NCBI GenBank assembly: GCA_948470475.1
Contig: OX419337.1
Location: forward strand, 21,446,306 to 21,510,305
Source: Galaxea fascicularis
Lineage: Eukaryota; Cnidaria; Anthozoa; Scleractinia; Euphylliidae
Length of the DNA stretch: 64,000 nt
Reading direction: 5' to 3'
A program made the translations under genes and the position numbers. This document shows positions 48,401-58,618 of the stretch, piece by piece. Numbering within the stretch: position 1 is the first letter of the stretch; each line of letters starts with the position of its first letter. The notes beneath the pieces are model-generated. The model searched no databases. It was not told where the DNA came from and worked only from the letters and a program-made list of their open reading frames with translations.

Positions 48401-51400
48401 CGCAGAAAAGTTTTTTTGACAGCCGCCTTGACCCAAAAGGTCATTTCTGGTTCTTTCTGATTGGTTCATTTCACTTTGACAGTTTGACAGATCAGTCAAG
48501 CGGTAAAGGGGGCAGAACTCAAAGACCATTGCAGGCTCTCCCTTCTCTTGCCAGCCCCAATCCCCGAGCTTTGACCGCGTGCCATTTAAGAGCAAGTCGA
48601 CACGACCATCTCTCGGAATACCCAATTGGAGAGCCTGTTTGCAGGCTACGTTTGCTTTGGCTTTGGTTTTATAGCCAATCGAAAACCAATCGTGACTTAT
48701 TCACGCGTATTTTCACACACTTGGCGCCGGTGTTTGCCGCGAGCTGTGATTGGGCCGCTATGCTGTTTAGGTCCGATTTCATTGGCCAGGATAATTAATT
48801 CGTTTTTACGACACCCAACGGAAAACTCGTCCAAAAAAACTTGAAACGAAATATTTCTCGAAATCTACTAGTGGTAATCACTTCAGTCCTATTTTATATT
48901 TGAAAAATCGAATGTGGTTTAGCGTTGTGTGTACTTTCATCGGCAACGATATTCGTCATCACACTGGTCAAAATGTTGTGAGTCCACAACAACAACGCTA
49001 AACCGCATTCGATTTTTTTTTACCACAATATCACGTGTGGTGCGAGTGATTATGGATGATTCGGCGAAACATTTTGCACTTTCGTAGTTTCTCAAAAGGC
49101 ATCCGCAGCAACTGACAAACTAAATATTGATTCTGGATTTTCGTAGTTCGCTTCCCCTTAAACAACATTCCATAATGATTTGCACGGTATTCTCGAATCC
49201 CGTCTACCAGTTTTCTCTTAAGTGAGCTGCCTAACAGCTTAGTCGCAAAATACCCCCTTTTACATCACCCTAACAGGACGCCCCGTTTATTACGACGAAA
49301 CTGGACGCTGACGGTGCGGTCACATATCAAGGATACTGCGTCGACCTGTTGAAAGAACTGGCTAAGATGCTCCATTTTACATTTGAAATCTACCCTTCTC
49401 CGGACGGGTTGTACGGCGGGGAGACAGAAAATGGAACCTGGGATGGAATGATCGCAGAGCTGATAAATAAGGTTCGTTTTATGCCTTCTCTCCTTGCTCT
49501 CAGACTAAACCCCTATGAAAGGGTCTCAATGGGATCTCTTTTAGCTCTGTCTGAAAAGGGGAAGTTAATAAACATCAAAAATGTACATAAAAAATGTTCT
49601 AAATTTCACTCTATTTGATATGATTTCTATTTTTTTCTATGGTACATATTAAGAATTATAATATTTTGTCTTATCAGACTGTAAAATCGGACGCCAATGT
49701 ATTGCCCTTAACCAACATATATTTCATAGGCAATGCGCCATTTTAATTTACACAGCTCAATTATGAATAACATGACTGGAAACTAGGAAATATCCAAGGA
49801 AACACAAGTTATGTAAAGCTATTGACTGGTATACCATGTAATTTTCTAAGAGTCCCTAGTGTATTTTATTGAGATTCTATTTTGTATCAAAGAAAAATGC
49901 AGTCAGTGTTACAGCAGCGCAGTACAGGATGGGAAGATCGAGTGGACGACTGAAAAATATGCGACAACTTTACTGAATTCTGATTGACTGAAGTTTGGCA
50001 TTATAAAGATACAGATCAGTTTCCAATAAATCAGGCATTTTAGTGCGAATGTTTTCCACAAAACTAAATTTCTCTCCAGTAACAATATCACTACCATATT
50101 TTCGCTTGCGAAATGGAATTTTTTATTTGTCCGGGCCGAGTTTAATTATGCCGTTCTTATTTCATGATAGTTAATCAAGCGCTCAAACATTTCGCGTGAG
50201 GTTTCGCCACAATTACTCACCAAGACTCAACTAAACTTGACGACATCAATTAGGGCAATAATATATAAAAAAAAATCTTTGGCAGCAGACGAGTTGCCGC
50301 TTGCATTAACGTCCCAACGTTAATAACAATAATAATAATAATGAACTTTGTTAACAATACAGCAACAAATAAATATTTAATAGCTTTATTAAATCACTAT
50401 ATGGCTAAACAAATAATTATTCTTTTCCAAGCGTGCGGATGTTGCTGCTGCTGCCTTAACCATAACTGAAAGCCGCGAGAAAGTGGTTGATTTCAGCGTC
50501 CCGTTCATGTACTACACCGAAGAGATGCTACTCAAGAAAACCTCTTCCGAGAACAGAGAAATAGATTATCTACAGTTCATGAATCCTTTTCAGAACAACG
50601 TCTGGTTTGCTACACTCGCCAGCCTGGTGATCATCTCCATCGCCTTGTTTATAATCAACTACTTCAGTCCGTACGGATACAAAGACGAGAACGGTCAAGG
50701 AACGTCCGAGGAGTTTAGTTTTTTCAACAGTGTGTGGTTTGCATTGGCTTGTATGCTGCAACAGGGAGCTGATAATCAACCGAGAAGCCTATCAGGTACT
50801 GCTTGTAGTTGAAGAAATATCGCTTCTAATGCTGGTTATCAGTAAAATTCGAGCATCGTTTTAAAGACAAATTTGGGATCCAATTCAACCTGACGGTAAC
50901 GGTAACACAAACGTCATTTGAAAATATAACGTCTCGTTATTGCAACTCTTTGAACGGCGTTGAATTAAAAAAAAGGAAAAGAAAAATTTACCTTCATGTG
51001 CTCAGGTTCTCCACAAAATGCACCAAAGAAATGTGATAAAATCATAAAAAGCGTACAGAACCAATGTTGTTGCAAGTTTAATTTGTTTTTTTACCGGTTA
51101 CTCATCCCCTTTGCCTTCGTCGTTGCTACGCAAAGTAAGTGATGACGTTATGTAACGTGTGAATTACGTCATGAGAGGTACAGTGCTGGATTTCTTGATT
51201 TCTCCAGAATCTCCAAAACTCAAAGTTTACTTCAGAAGGTTAACAAATCCGAATTTCAAAATCCTGATGTCGAGGAAACATCAATTAGTGTGAAGAATCA
51301 AACCTCATACCAAATTTTTGCAAGAAAATTTTAGAAAAGTGTTAGTGCTACTAATACCTGGGGTGTTGACAATAGAAAATTGCATGATATTTTCATACAT

Positions 51401-54400
51401 TTCAGGTCGAATTCTCACCGGTTGTTACTGGTTTTGCATTCTTATCTGGGTCTCAACATACACCGCCAATCTGGCTGCCTTTTTCACCGTGAAAAACGCT
51501 CAGTCTCCCATTAACAATCTTGAGGACATACTGCATTCATCCTTCAAAGTATCAGTAATTGAATCTGGGAGTACACACGAGTTTTTTAAGACAAGTCAGA
51601 TCGAAACACACAGGAAGATTTGGCACAGAATTCAAGCTGGAAATGGCTTGGTCAAGAGCACGCGTCAAGCAGTCCAATGGGTGCGAGAGAGGGGAGAGGC
51701 TTTGTTTATTTATGACGGACCTATCGTTAGACATGCCGCTAATCAACCGCCTTGTGATCTTATGACAGGTACACCTAAAGGCTAAAAATATTACATTTCC
51801 CAGGGATGTGGTTCGAATTCAAGAAAATTTTCCTGGCGTAAACGAATAATAGACAAAACAATGAAGGGAGTTGGTCACGGGGTTTTCACGTTGTTTCATT
51901 TGTCAGGTGCAATACAATTGTAGTGTACTGGACCTTATGGGGGAGACTGTTCAGACATTTGCCTGGCCTGTAAAGGATAATTGATGGGTGGGAATTTTAG
52001 CAAAATGATTTGGGTGTTACCTAGGTAGTACCAATGTGAACGGGCAATATCTTCCGGTTTAATGATATGAAGAAATGATAAATGCTTAGAACAGGGCACT
52101 TGAACGGGTTCGGGACGAACCCATAGCTTGCGGTGCGTAGATATCACGTGTTTTAATTATAGTGGTTGAATTTATTTCAGTACCAGGGTTAAGCACTGCT
52201 AAGGGGCTTGGACTCGCTTTCCAGTCAAATGACCCGACCGTGAAGGATTTTTCACTGGCCATCTTAAAGCTGCACGAAAACACTTTCCTTGAGCAGCGAA
52301 AACGAGAATGGTGGGACCATGCGAATACGTGCCCCGAAGAAAAAGACACAAGTGAGTCGCTCTTCTTTGTAGTTGTTGTTTTACATGGTATAGTCATAGT
52401 CATAAGCATAGTCATAGCCATCATAGGCGTACGGGCCGGGGGGGGGGGGGGCCAGCCTTTTGGGCAACCTAGATTTTATGGGCAGCGAGAGAAATTTGGG
52501 CAAAGCCAATTATTTATTTATTCATATGTAGGCCATTCTTAGTGCATCGTATGACCCTCGTTTCCTTTCGACTGTTTCGTAAAATTTGGGAAAATGGTTC
52601 ACCGCCCCCCCCCCCCCTGAAAAAAAAATGCCCGTACGCCTATGATAGCCATAGCCATATAACCATGGTATAGTCATAGTCATAAGTATAGCCATAATAT
52701 AGTCAGTCATAACTATAGCCATAGCCATAGGTATGGTATATTCATAGTTATAAGAAAAGTCATAGTCATAGCCATAGGTATAGTTATATTCATAGTCATA
52801 GGTATTATTAAGTGACAGTCATAATCATAGATATAGTCATAGTCATAGCATAGCCATAGGCATGGTATACTCATAGTTATAAGAAAAGTCATAGTCATAG
52901 CCATAAACATGGTATAGTAATAGTCATAATCATAGTCATAGCCATAGGTATAGTTATATTCATAGTCATAGGTATTATTAAGTGATAGTCATAATCATAG
53001 ATATAGTCATCGTCATAGCATAACCATAGGCATGGTATACACATAGTTATAAGAAAAGTCATGGTCATAGCCATAAACATGGTATAGTAATAGTCGTAAT
53101 CATAGTCATTGCCATAGGTATAGTTATATTCATAGTCATAGGTATTATTAAGTGATAGTCATAATCATAGATATAGTCATAGTCATAGTCATAGTCATAG
53201 TCATAGTCATAGTCATAGTCAAAGTCAGTCTTGCTTACAGTCACAGACATACCCATACTCATAGTCATGGTATATTCATAGTCATAAACATGGTATAGTC
53301 ATAGTCATAAGCATAGTCATAGCCATTAAGTCATAAACATGGTATAGTCATAGTCATACTTATAGTGATACTCATACCCATCTCAGTCATGACCATAGTC
53401 ATAGTCAAATTCATAGTCACACTCATAGTTATAGCTATAGTCATAGTCATACTCATAGTCATTCATATCGTTTCTTGCAGCATTGTCTCGAAAGCAAATC
53501 GATCTCAGCAGTATGTTGGGTGTGTATGTAGTGATGGGTGTTGGAATGCTCATAGCTTTCATGACTTTGATTGGGGAGATTTTCTGGAAACGACGAGAGA
53601 AGAAGAAGAAGTTAAGCAACAAGACACAAAGGTTTGTGGCTTGAAACTTTATGCTTAATAATGGAAATAATTTCTTTTTTTCTTATGTTTAAATAAATAG
53701 GAAAAAGATTATATGCCCACTGTTCAATACATCATTTTACTAATTGTCAGTTCTTAGCGAATTGTGAATAGGTCCAGTTCTTTGCGGGAGCAAAAGGTCA
53801 AAATTATAATTTCATATTATCAAATTTATGTCCCAAAATGGCCGTTTGCCCCCACAAAGGACTGGATCCAGCCACAATCCACTTGAAAATTATCATCAGC
53901 ACAATGGTGTATTAAATACGAATACGAAAAGTAAATAAATAAACGGAAGCCGATTATTGAAAATAAATTCCGTTTATCTAAATCACGGTATTAATGCAAT
54001 AATGCTGTTTATCCTGTCACCTGTGAGTTAATGACCCGTTGGCTCCATCTTCTTAAACACAGATGAAAAGGAGCCCAGCCGCAGCTCCAAGGGGCAATTA
54101 TTTTGACACTTATCATGCAGTTTTGGGAATAACTTTGTTCAAAAATATAAAACAGCAAGGAAATTTGGACTTTCTTTAAAAGAAAAAGGTCCTTACTTCC
54201 ACCACATAAATTAATGCGTTTGTTGTTCAGTCTTGGTTTTCTACTGGTCTAACTTTGTTTTCGTACTATGTTGGTTTTCGCTTTTTCTCTCTTGTTGGTC
54301 GCTGAATACAACTTATTCCAAACTGGTTCCCATTCTAATATTCGTTTTTTATTCAAATTACCCCTTGTTGCCTTGTTCTTAAGAGAAAACAACAAAGAAA

Positions 54401-54708
54401 GTTGGCAAGACTTTCTTAAAAAGAAAAAGGTCCTTACCTCCACCACATAATTTAATGCGTTTGTTGGTCTAATTTTGTTATCGGTTTTCCCCACTTGTTG
54501 TTCGTTGAATACACCTCATGCCAAAATTCGTTTCATCCTTGATTTTAAGTTTTTCTGAATTTGTCGATCAAAGCTGTTTGTTGTTGATGTAACTTACTCA
54601 GTGTTTAGTGAAATGCCGGTTAATGTCTTAACATTCATAATGATACAACTATTTTATTTCTGTAGGCCAAACATTATTTCTGTCAAAGTCCGACCACAAA
54701 CTGAGTAA
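39420..54708 (+). CDS. Ionotropic glutamate receptor, complete
   Basis: Tetrameric ligand-gated cation channel. Fifteen coding exons: 39420-39507, 42497-42628, 42756-42995, 43734-43945, 44284-44331, 44504-44638, 44884-45051, 45400-45504, 46553-46672, 49277-49471, 50432-50795, 51406-51768, 52181-52351, 53481-53631, 54666-54708. They sum to 2535 nt, in frame, 844 residues. Domains in order: signal peptide (1-20), amino-terminal domain (to about 370), S1 (QGYCVDLLKELAKMLHF; ALTITESRE with Arg496), M1 (538-559), pore loop NSVWFALACMLQQGAD with Gln591 at the Q/R site, M3 with TYTANLAAFFT (620-630), S2 with ESGST (655-659) and Asp706 in FIYDGP, M4 (792-812), and a short basic tail. Key ligand residues (Arg, Ser-Thr, Asp) are kept, so it is probably functional. 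The closest subfamily (AKDF-like or epsilon-like) is not decided. Exon 6 uses the second of two donors, chosen for frame. AATAAA is at 55121. Confidence 0.93.
41290..41830. repeat. Three-unit satellite (about 190 bp) with a conserved hairpin
   Basis: Units begin GCTGATTTGACGTATCCTAC at 41291, 41483 and 41672 (third: GCTAACTTGACG). Each holds a hairpin, TTATGGGTCGTAAACGACCC plus ATAA at 41408-41431 and 41601-41624, and a diverged but still paired version at 41787-41811. It lies in intron 1 of the plus-strand receptor gene. Confidence 0.9.
41998..42385. repeat. GTCACT hexamer minisatellite
   Basis: Imperfect CACTGT/CATTGT hexamers for almost 400 bp in intron 1 of the plus-strand receptor gene. 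Long Thr/Val and Met/Thr ORFs on both strands here are artefacts. Confidence 0.95.
45663..45733. repeat. 36-bp direct repeat, two copies
   Basis: ACCATGGAATATCTCCTTGG and the following CCACTTGTGTTTTCTT occur twice back to back in an intron of the plus-strand receptor gene. Confidence 0.9.
46120..46310 (+). repeat. Dispersed repeat remnant with pseudo-coding frame
   Basis: An open frame yields NVKNPNWWEANQLAIYEDDR, a peptide I recognise as a common artefact translation of a cnidarian interspersed repeat. It lies in receptor intron 8. It is not considered a gene. Confidence 0.4.
47509..47725 (+). pseudogene. RecQ-like helicase N-terminal fragment, frameshifted
   Basis: Starts ATGGCGACCGTGAACGC. 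After a frame change the translation reads LKKEQYLAIKSLLNEKDVLT then TTGIGKNFLFQVF. This resembles the Q-motif and motif I (T-G-x-G-K-S) of RecQ-family DNA helicases, with the final Ser replaced by Asn. A stop follows LNEAISSLN. The fragment ends before motif Ia. It lies inside the TIR element. Confidence 0.5.
47830..48444 (-). pseudogene. Degenerate Cys-motif protein fragment
   Basis: On the minus strand, 48444-48244 ends KSVDEFCRVCKCSLRTK and a stop. A second open stretch, 48192-47830, contains KTVNKEFETTCILKCRDVDE. The C-x-x-C-x-C spacing resembles the start of a Cys-rich domain seen in many multicopy cnidarian proteins, but frames are broken and the family is not identified. It lies in the same TIR element, head-to-head with the RecQ-like fragment. 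Confidence 0.3.
48903..49017. repeat. Inverted repeat, TCGAATGTGGTTTAGCGTTGT arms
   Basis: AATCGAATGTGGTTTAGCGT is complemented at 48992-49017 by ACGCTAAACCGCATTCGATT, with a loop of about 60 bp. It lies in receptor intron 9, just after the TIR element. Confidence 0.85.
52385..53475. repeat. CATAGT hexamer minisatellite, about 1.1 kb
   Basis: CATAGTCATAGC-type units with higher-order repeats of about 180 bp (GGTATTATTAAGTGATAGTC recurs near 52800, 52970 and 53140). It fills most of the intron between exons 13 and 14 of the plus-strand receptor gene. All ORFs here are artefacts. Confidence 0.95.
52420..52646. mobile_element. MITE inserted in the CATAGT array
   Basis: ATCATAGGCGTACGGGC (52420) and its exact complement (ending 52646) bound a non-repetitive insert. 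PolyG lies just inside the left end and polyC towards the right end. Repeat units continue on both sides. Confidence 0.7.
54166..54490. repeat. Interrupted direct repeat, about 85 bp
   Basis: AAAAGGTCCTTAC.TCCACCAC and TTAATGCGTTTGTTG occur at 54183-54226 and again at 54426-54466, within the last receptor intron. Confidence 0.7.
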
Positions 54709-55120
54709 ATGGTTGGCAACAAACACCGTTGCCTGGAAATAACCACAAGCTCGACTTGAGAGTTTTCTTTTTCGCTTTAGGCACAGATTAGATACATTAA
54801 CGTATTTGTGTGGGGCAAGTTTGTATAGTTGTCACTCGTGTTTATTTACTGTAAACATGTCGTATCCGTAAGTAATTCGTATTCTCTTACGCTATCATAT
54901 CGTATGTTATGTCGGCAGTTCTCTTGTTTAGTATTCGTTCGTTCTTAAACTTCTTGCATTCTATTGTATCGTAACCTAGTAATACTACCCCTGTTTTTGT
55001 CAAGTTAGTACAGTAAGTATCGTGTAAATTATCGTAGCTCAAGTATCCCTTGTATAGGCGATGGCATTCTAGTGTAACTTTTGTCTTAGCTGTAAAGAAA
55101 GCTGTTTATAAAATAATAAT

Positions 55121-55126
55121 AATAAA
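55121..55126 (+). promoter_or_regulatory. Possible polyadenylation signal of the plus-strand receptor gene
   Basis: AATAAA about 410 bp after the stop codon, in an AATAAT/TTAATTAA-rich stretch. Confidence 0.45.
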
Positions 55127-56990
55127 TTAATTAATTAATTAATTAATACAACTACAAAAAAGCACAGGTCATCTTTTTCTGATCTGCAACAATGCCAATA
55201 TCTACTAAAGATGCTCACCCATCAATTCGACTACTCGTTGTCAAAGTTATTCGAATCATAAAACATTAGGGTTTCGAAAAGTTATGTACAAGGTGGAACT
55301 TTGACTACTAGTTTTTAGACTTTGATTTGTTTCTTAACATTAACGATAATCACGGTAGGCATCGAGCTCGCTTGTTCTGTTGTAACCACTTTAAGTTTTA
55401 AAAAGGGTCTTAACTCGTCATGCCATTTCCATGGTAAGCGAATTAAACTGTGTGAACTAAATAACCACACCTTGATTTGTTTGCTATGGAGACGTTCTAG
55501 ATGGTTATAAAGTAATAAAGTTTAACGTTACAGAAATCTGAATTTCTAAATCGCTGTCTCGCGGCCGAGATAGGCGTTGTGAACTCGTAAATTCTCGATA
55601 CAAATAATCTCTTCTATTTTCTCTCCCTGGTTCTTTCTGTTTTAAAAATCGGCGCATAAAATTATAGAAATAAGGGATATATCTAGGGCATATTTATTAC
55701 ATTCGATTGCAGACGGTAGCCTACAATCTAACTGCACTAAGAATGTTTCACAGACTTTATCCTGATCCCACATCTTATTACATATCTTCTAATTGCCTCT
55801 GTTTTTTTGGGAATTCTGAGAGAAACGTTGGCTACTGCAGCACCCTTAATTAATCAACGTTCGAAAAATTCCCAGGAGTGCTGTAAGTGTTATTGTACGC
55901 AAAGATCCGGCAAAGCTGGCCTCCCCCTCTTCTGACGATATCAACGCTTGTGAAAGTGGACAATTTCCTGCGTGTCGAAACTAAAGTTTTACAGCGCTTT
56001 ACAGTGAAAAGTCGCTCTCATGTCAGATGACTACAAATATGGCGCGGAAGTAGTTATCACATCAATAATGCATGATCACGATCCAAGCGCGGTACCTTAG
56101 GCCCGTTAAACCTTGTTTGCTTTTAAAATAAGACCGATCTGAATTACCAGCCAGGTTAAGCCTTTTGACCTTCCGCTGTTTTATTCCACGAAATTCAGGT
56201 AGTTTGGAGGTTCGCAAAAATTAAATCAGCTATGGGCGTCACGTTTCGACATGTAGAGACCAATAAGGAAGAGGCAAAAATAGAACATTACGAGATCGAC
56301 AGTTGACAATAAAGCTTTCCCATATCAAAATAGAAGCTGGAGACGATGGATTCGTGAAGCAAAGGTTTTGTTTTTTCTTTTCTTTGGGGAAATCGTGAAC
56401 ACTTATATCAATTTACTTGGTTACAGTTTAGCTCCGAAGCATTAGCAGAAGAGCGCTGATAAATCATGGTCATTGTAACCAAATCCGTCTTCCCTAATGT
56501 GCTTAAGGACAGTTATTCACAGTTATAGGACCTTTACCAATAAATCTACCCAAATGCTAAGCAAATGGTACCATTAAGAAAAAATGCATGCATGAAAGCA
56601 GCTAAAGACAGCGTAATAAGGTCAACATCATCTGACGGAGCCTGCATTTTCACGTTTATGTTAGGATCAAAAGAGAAACCTCTTCCAGAAATGCCTCTGA
56701 GAGATCTCAGTTCATAAGAATAAAATAATTTCACCTTTGTTCTATTCCAAAAGTTAGGATTTGTCCCTACGAATGTTTAATTTTGCGCAGGAACCTTCAA
56801 TTTTGATGTAAACATTGCGGCATCAGGGAGACCTTTAAATAAAAAAAAAATAACTGTTCAATTCTTAGAAAATCAGGTGAGTTGACAACGCCTTGAAATC
56901 AATCAGAGGTAACGTTTTTTTTTAGTAACATGCCTTGACAAGCAAGTAATACTACTTCATGTTTGACTACCTCGTGATCAACAACAAACG
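55127..56990. other. Intergenic DNA, nothing recognised
   Basis: Short ORFs only, and no repeats with clear ends. The last few hundred bases should hold upstream control sequence of the next gene. Confidence 0.5.
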
Positions 56991-56999
56991 TATATATAG
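56991..56999 (+). promoter_or_regulatory. TATA box
   Basis: TATATATAG lies 110 bp upstream of a splice donor (TTTG|GTAAGT at 57102) that starts the 5' UTR intron of the following gene. A start site near 57020-57030 would be expected. Confidence 0.6.
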
Positions 57000-57617
57000 C
57001 CCATGAGGTGATCTACCACTATAAGGTGATCTACCACCATCTCACAAAATTACCCTGCGCCAGATCTGAACTGCCTAGCTTAACAGAGTCAGCTTCATTT
57101 GGTAAGTAGATTTTCTTAGTGAATAGTTCACTGTGATTCTCAGTTAACATGATTAAACTTGAGCGATCCATGAAACAGTGATTTCAGTTCGATCATGTTT
57201 AGTGTGTACGCCAGAGAAAAGGTTAATTCAATCGAAACTAGATGCACGAAAGGTTATTAAGTTTGAATCAAGTGCTTCAGAGGTTCCGTAAATGATAGTA
57301 CGAAATATTATATATAACCAAACAGAATATGGGAAACTTTAGCCCATCGTTTCATAGTTATATTTGTTGCTTTCATGGTTTCCTCTCTCGTGGAGTCGCG
57401 TTGAGCGGAAAGAGAAACTTCTTCTTAACAGAAGGGTTATCAGGAATAAACCTAAGGCTAATGTATTTACATTATTTCGTTCGGGGTAGCGTTTGGGGAA
57501 GGGTTTTTATCTAGCTTTCTTGTTCGGGATTTGCGCATATCACTTTTTTTTTTCAATGTAAAACACATGCAATCCTACGACATTTCTGACTCTTAATCTA
57601 CAGTTTGAGCACTGAAA

Positions 57618-58472
57618 ATGGCGGCAACAAAAGATAAAATAGTCACAGAGGCAGTGGAAGGAGCCTTGAAGCAAATTGAAAAGAACGCCCCTGAAGAGTT
57701 TGCCAAGCTGAATGCAGATCCTAAATTAAAAGATGCAGTCATTAAAGCAGCTACAAAAGCAGCCACCGAAGAGGTACAGCTTGCCCAGGAGTTCGCCTCT
57801 CGACCTGACCAAGATATCCGTAGGCGGCTTGCTAAGCACTTGCCCGAGGACCGGATCAAACTGATTGAAGAAGCCCTCAGTATCCCGACATTTCGCTTGG
57901 ACATAACCAAGAAAACGGATGGAAAATACGAGGCCCAGTTTACAAGGGAAGGTGAAGAGTTCCTGCCAGGAAAACAGTTGGCAACAGTTGCTGACATCAT
58001 ATCGATAAGCTTCCTCCAGCAAGCCAGTATTTTGGTTGAGGCTGTGTTTCTGGTCTTGCAAGCGGTAGGCATCAAGGTCTCAGTAAGCAAAAGCACAATG
58101 GAAGCGACTATTGAAGACACTGCAACAGCTATCAGGAACTCTTCACAGCTTCAGAGGGCAATTGCACAGTTCATCGATTCCTGGAACTCAGGTGGGGGTG
58201 CTACGGCCAAAGCGAAGGCCATCTTCTTCCTGATCAAAGACAGCATGGCAGCTGGGATCCTGTGGACGATCATCAAGAGTTTGTGCAGAGAGATGAAATG
58301 GTACGATTGGTTGGAGACCGCTGCCAAGGTGAGTGCTATGATCATTGCAGCTTTAGCTACAGAAGGAGTGGCGCTCATAGCAAAGATTGCTTTGATTGTT
58401 ATGTCGGCTGTTGACTTCGCAAGGAAGATCGCCAACCTGGCACAACTTGAGGAGATAAAGAAAACTCTGTAA
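57618..58472 (+). CDS. Unrecognised 284-residue helical protein with hydrophobic segments
   Basis: Complete single-exon CDS. The gene has a TATA box at 56991, a non-coding first exon ending 57101 (GTAAGT), an acceptor CTACAG at 57603, ATG in AAAATGGCG at 57618, stop after KKTL, and AATAAA at 58613-58618. I do not recognise the family. The N-terminus (1-90) is Ala/Lys/Glu-rich and helical (KDKIVTEAVEGALKQIEKNA, QEFASRPDQDIRRRL). Next comes a probable beta-type segment (FRLDITKKTDGKYEAQF). Hydrophobic segments follow at about 122-154 (DIISISFLQQASILVEAVFL), 202-221 and 236-267 (SAMIIAALATEGVALIAKIA). No signal peptide is present. A soluble helical bundle that inserts into membranes (as in ApoL or colicin-like proteins) would fit, but that is speculation. 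The 175-codon antisense ORF is a shadow. Confidence 0.85.
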   Translation: MAATKDKIVTEAVEGALKQIEKNAPEEFAKLNADPKLKDAVIKAATKAATEEVQLAQEFASRPDQDIRRRLAKHLPEDRIKLIEEALSIPTFRLDITKKTDGKYEAQFTREGEEFLPGKQLATVADIISISFLQQASILVEAVFLVLQAVGIKVSVSKSTMEATIEDTATAIRNSSQLQRAIAQFIDSWNSGGGATAKAKAIFFLIKDSMAAGILWTIIKSLCREMKWYDWLETAAKVSAMIIAALATEGVALIAKIALIVMSAVDFARKIANLAQLEEIKKTL

Positions 58473-58612
58473 GAAAAGGTTATCTTTAAAGGCCAGTCGT
58501 GCTAACAGATGAACTTTTAGCTGTAACGTAAAGAGAACGAACTGAAGGACAGAGACACTGATTGCTTCCGATTCTAGTTTCAAATTAGGGATTCAGAAGT
58601 AGGATTTCGGTG

Positions 58613-58618
58613 AATAAA
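58613..58618 (+). promoter_or_regulatory. Polyadenylation signal AATAAA
   Basis: AATAAA lies 140 bp after the stop codon of the 284-residue protein gene. Confidence 0.65.

Larger units (their letters stand above)
47286..48648. mobile_element. 1.36-kb TIR element with captured gene debris
   Basis: The ends read TAGCCTGCAAACAGGCTCTC and its complement. The inverted repeats continue, with mismatches, for over 100 bp (CAAAAGCTAGGGGATTGGGG against CCCCAATCCCCGAGCTTTGA). Flanks CGTTCGCTT (47277-47285) and CGTTTGCTT (48649-48657) look like a 9-bp target duplication with one mismatch, as in MULEs. The interior holds a RecQ-like fragment on the plus strand and a Cys-motif fragment on the minus strand. 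It lies in receptor intron 9. Confidence 0.75.

Noticed and set aside
52522..53622. Minus-strand ORFs rich in Met, Thr, Tyr and Asp
   Set aside because: Translation of the CATAGT minisatellite.
57593..58120. 175-codon ORF on the minus strand
   Set aside because: It is fully antisense to the well-supported 284-residue gene, which has TATA, intron and AATAAA on the plus strand. The antisense product has no motif and is explained by codon bias.
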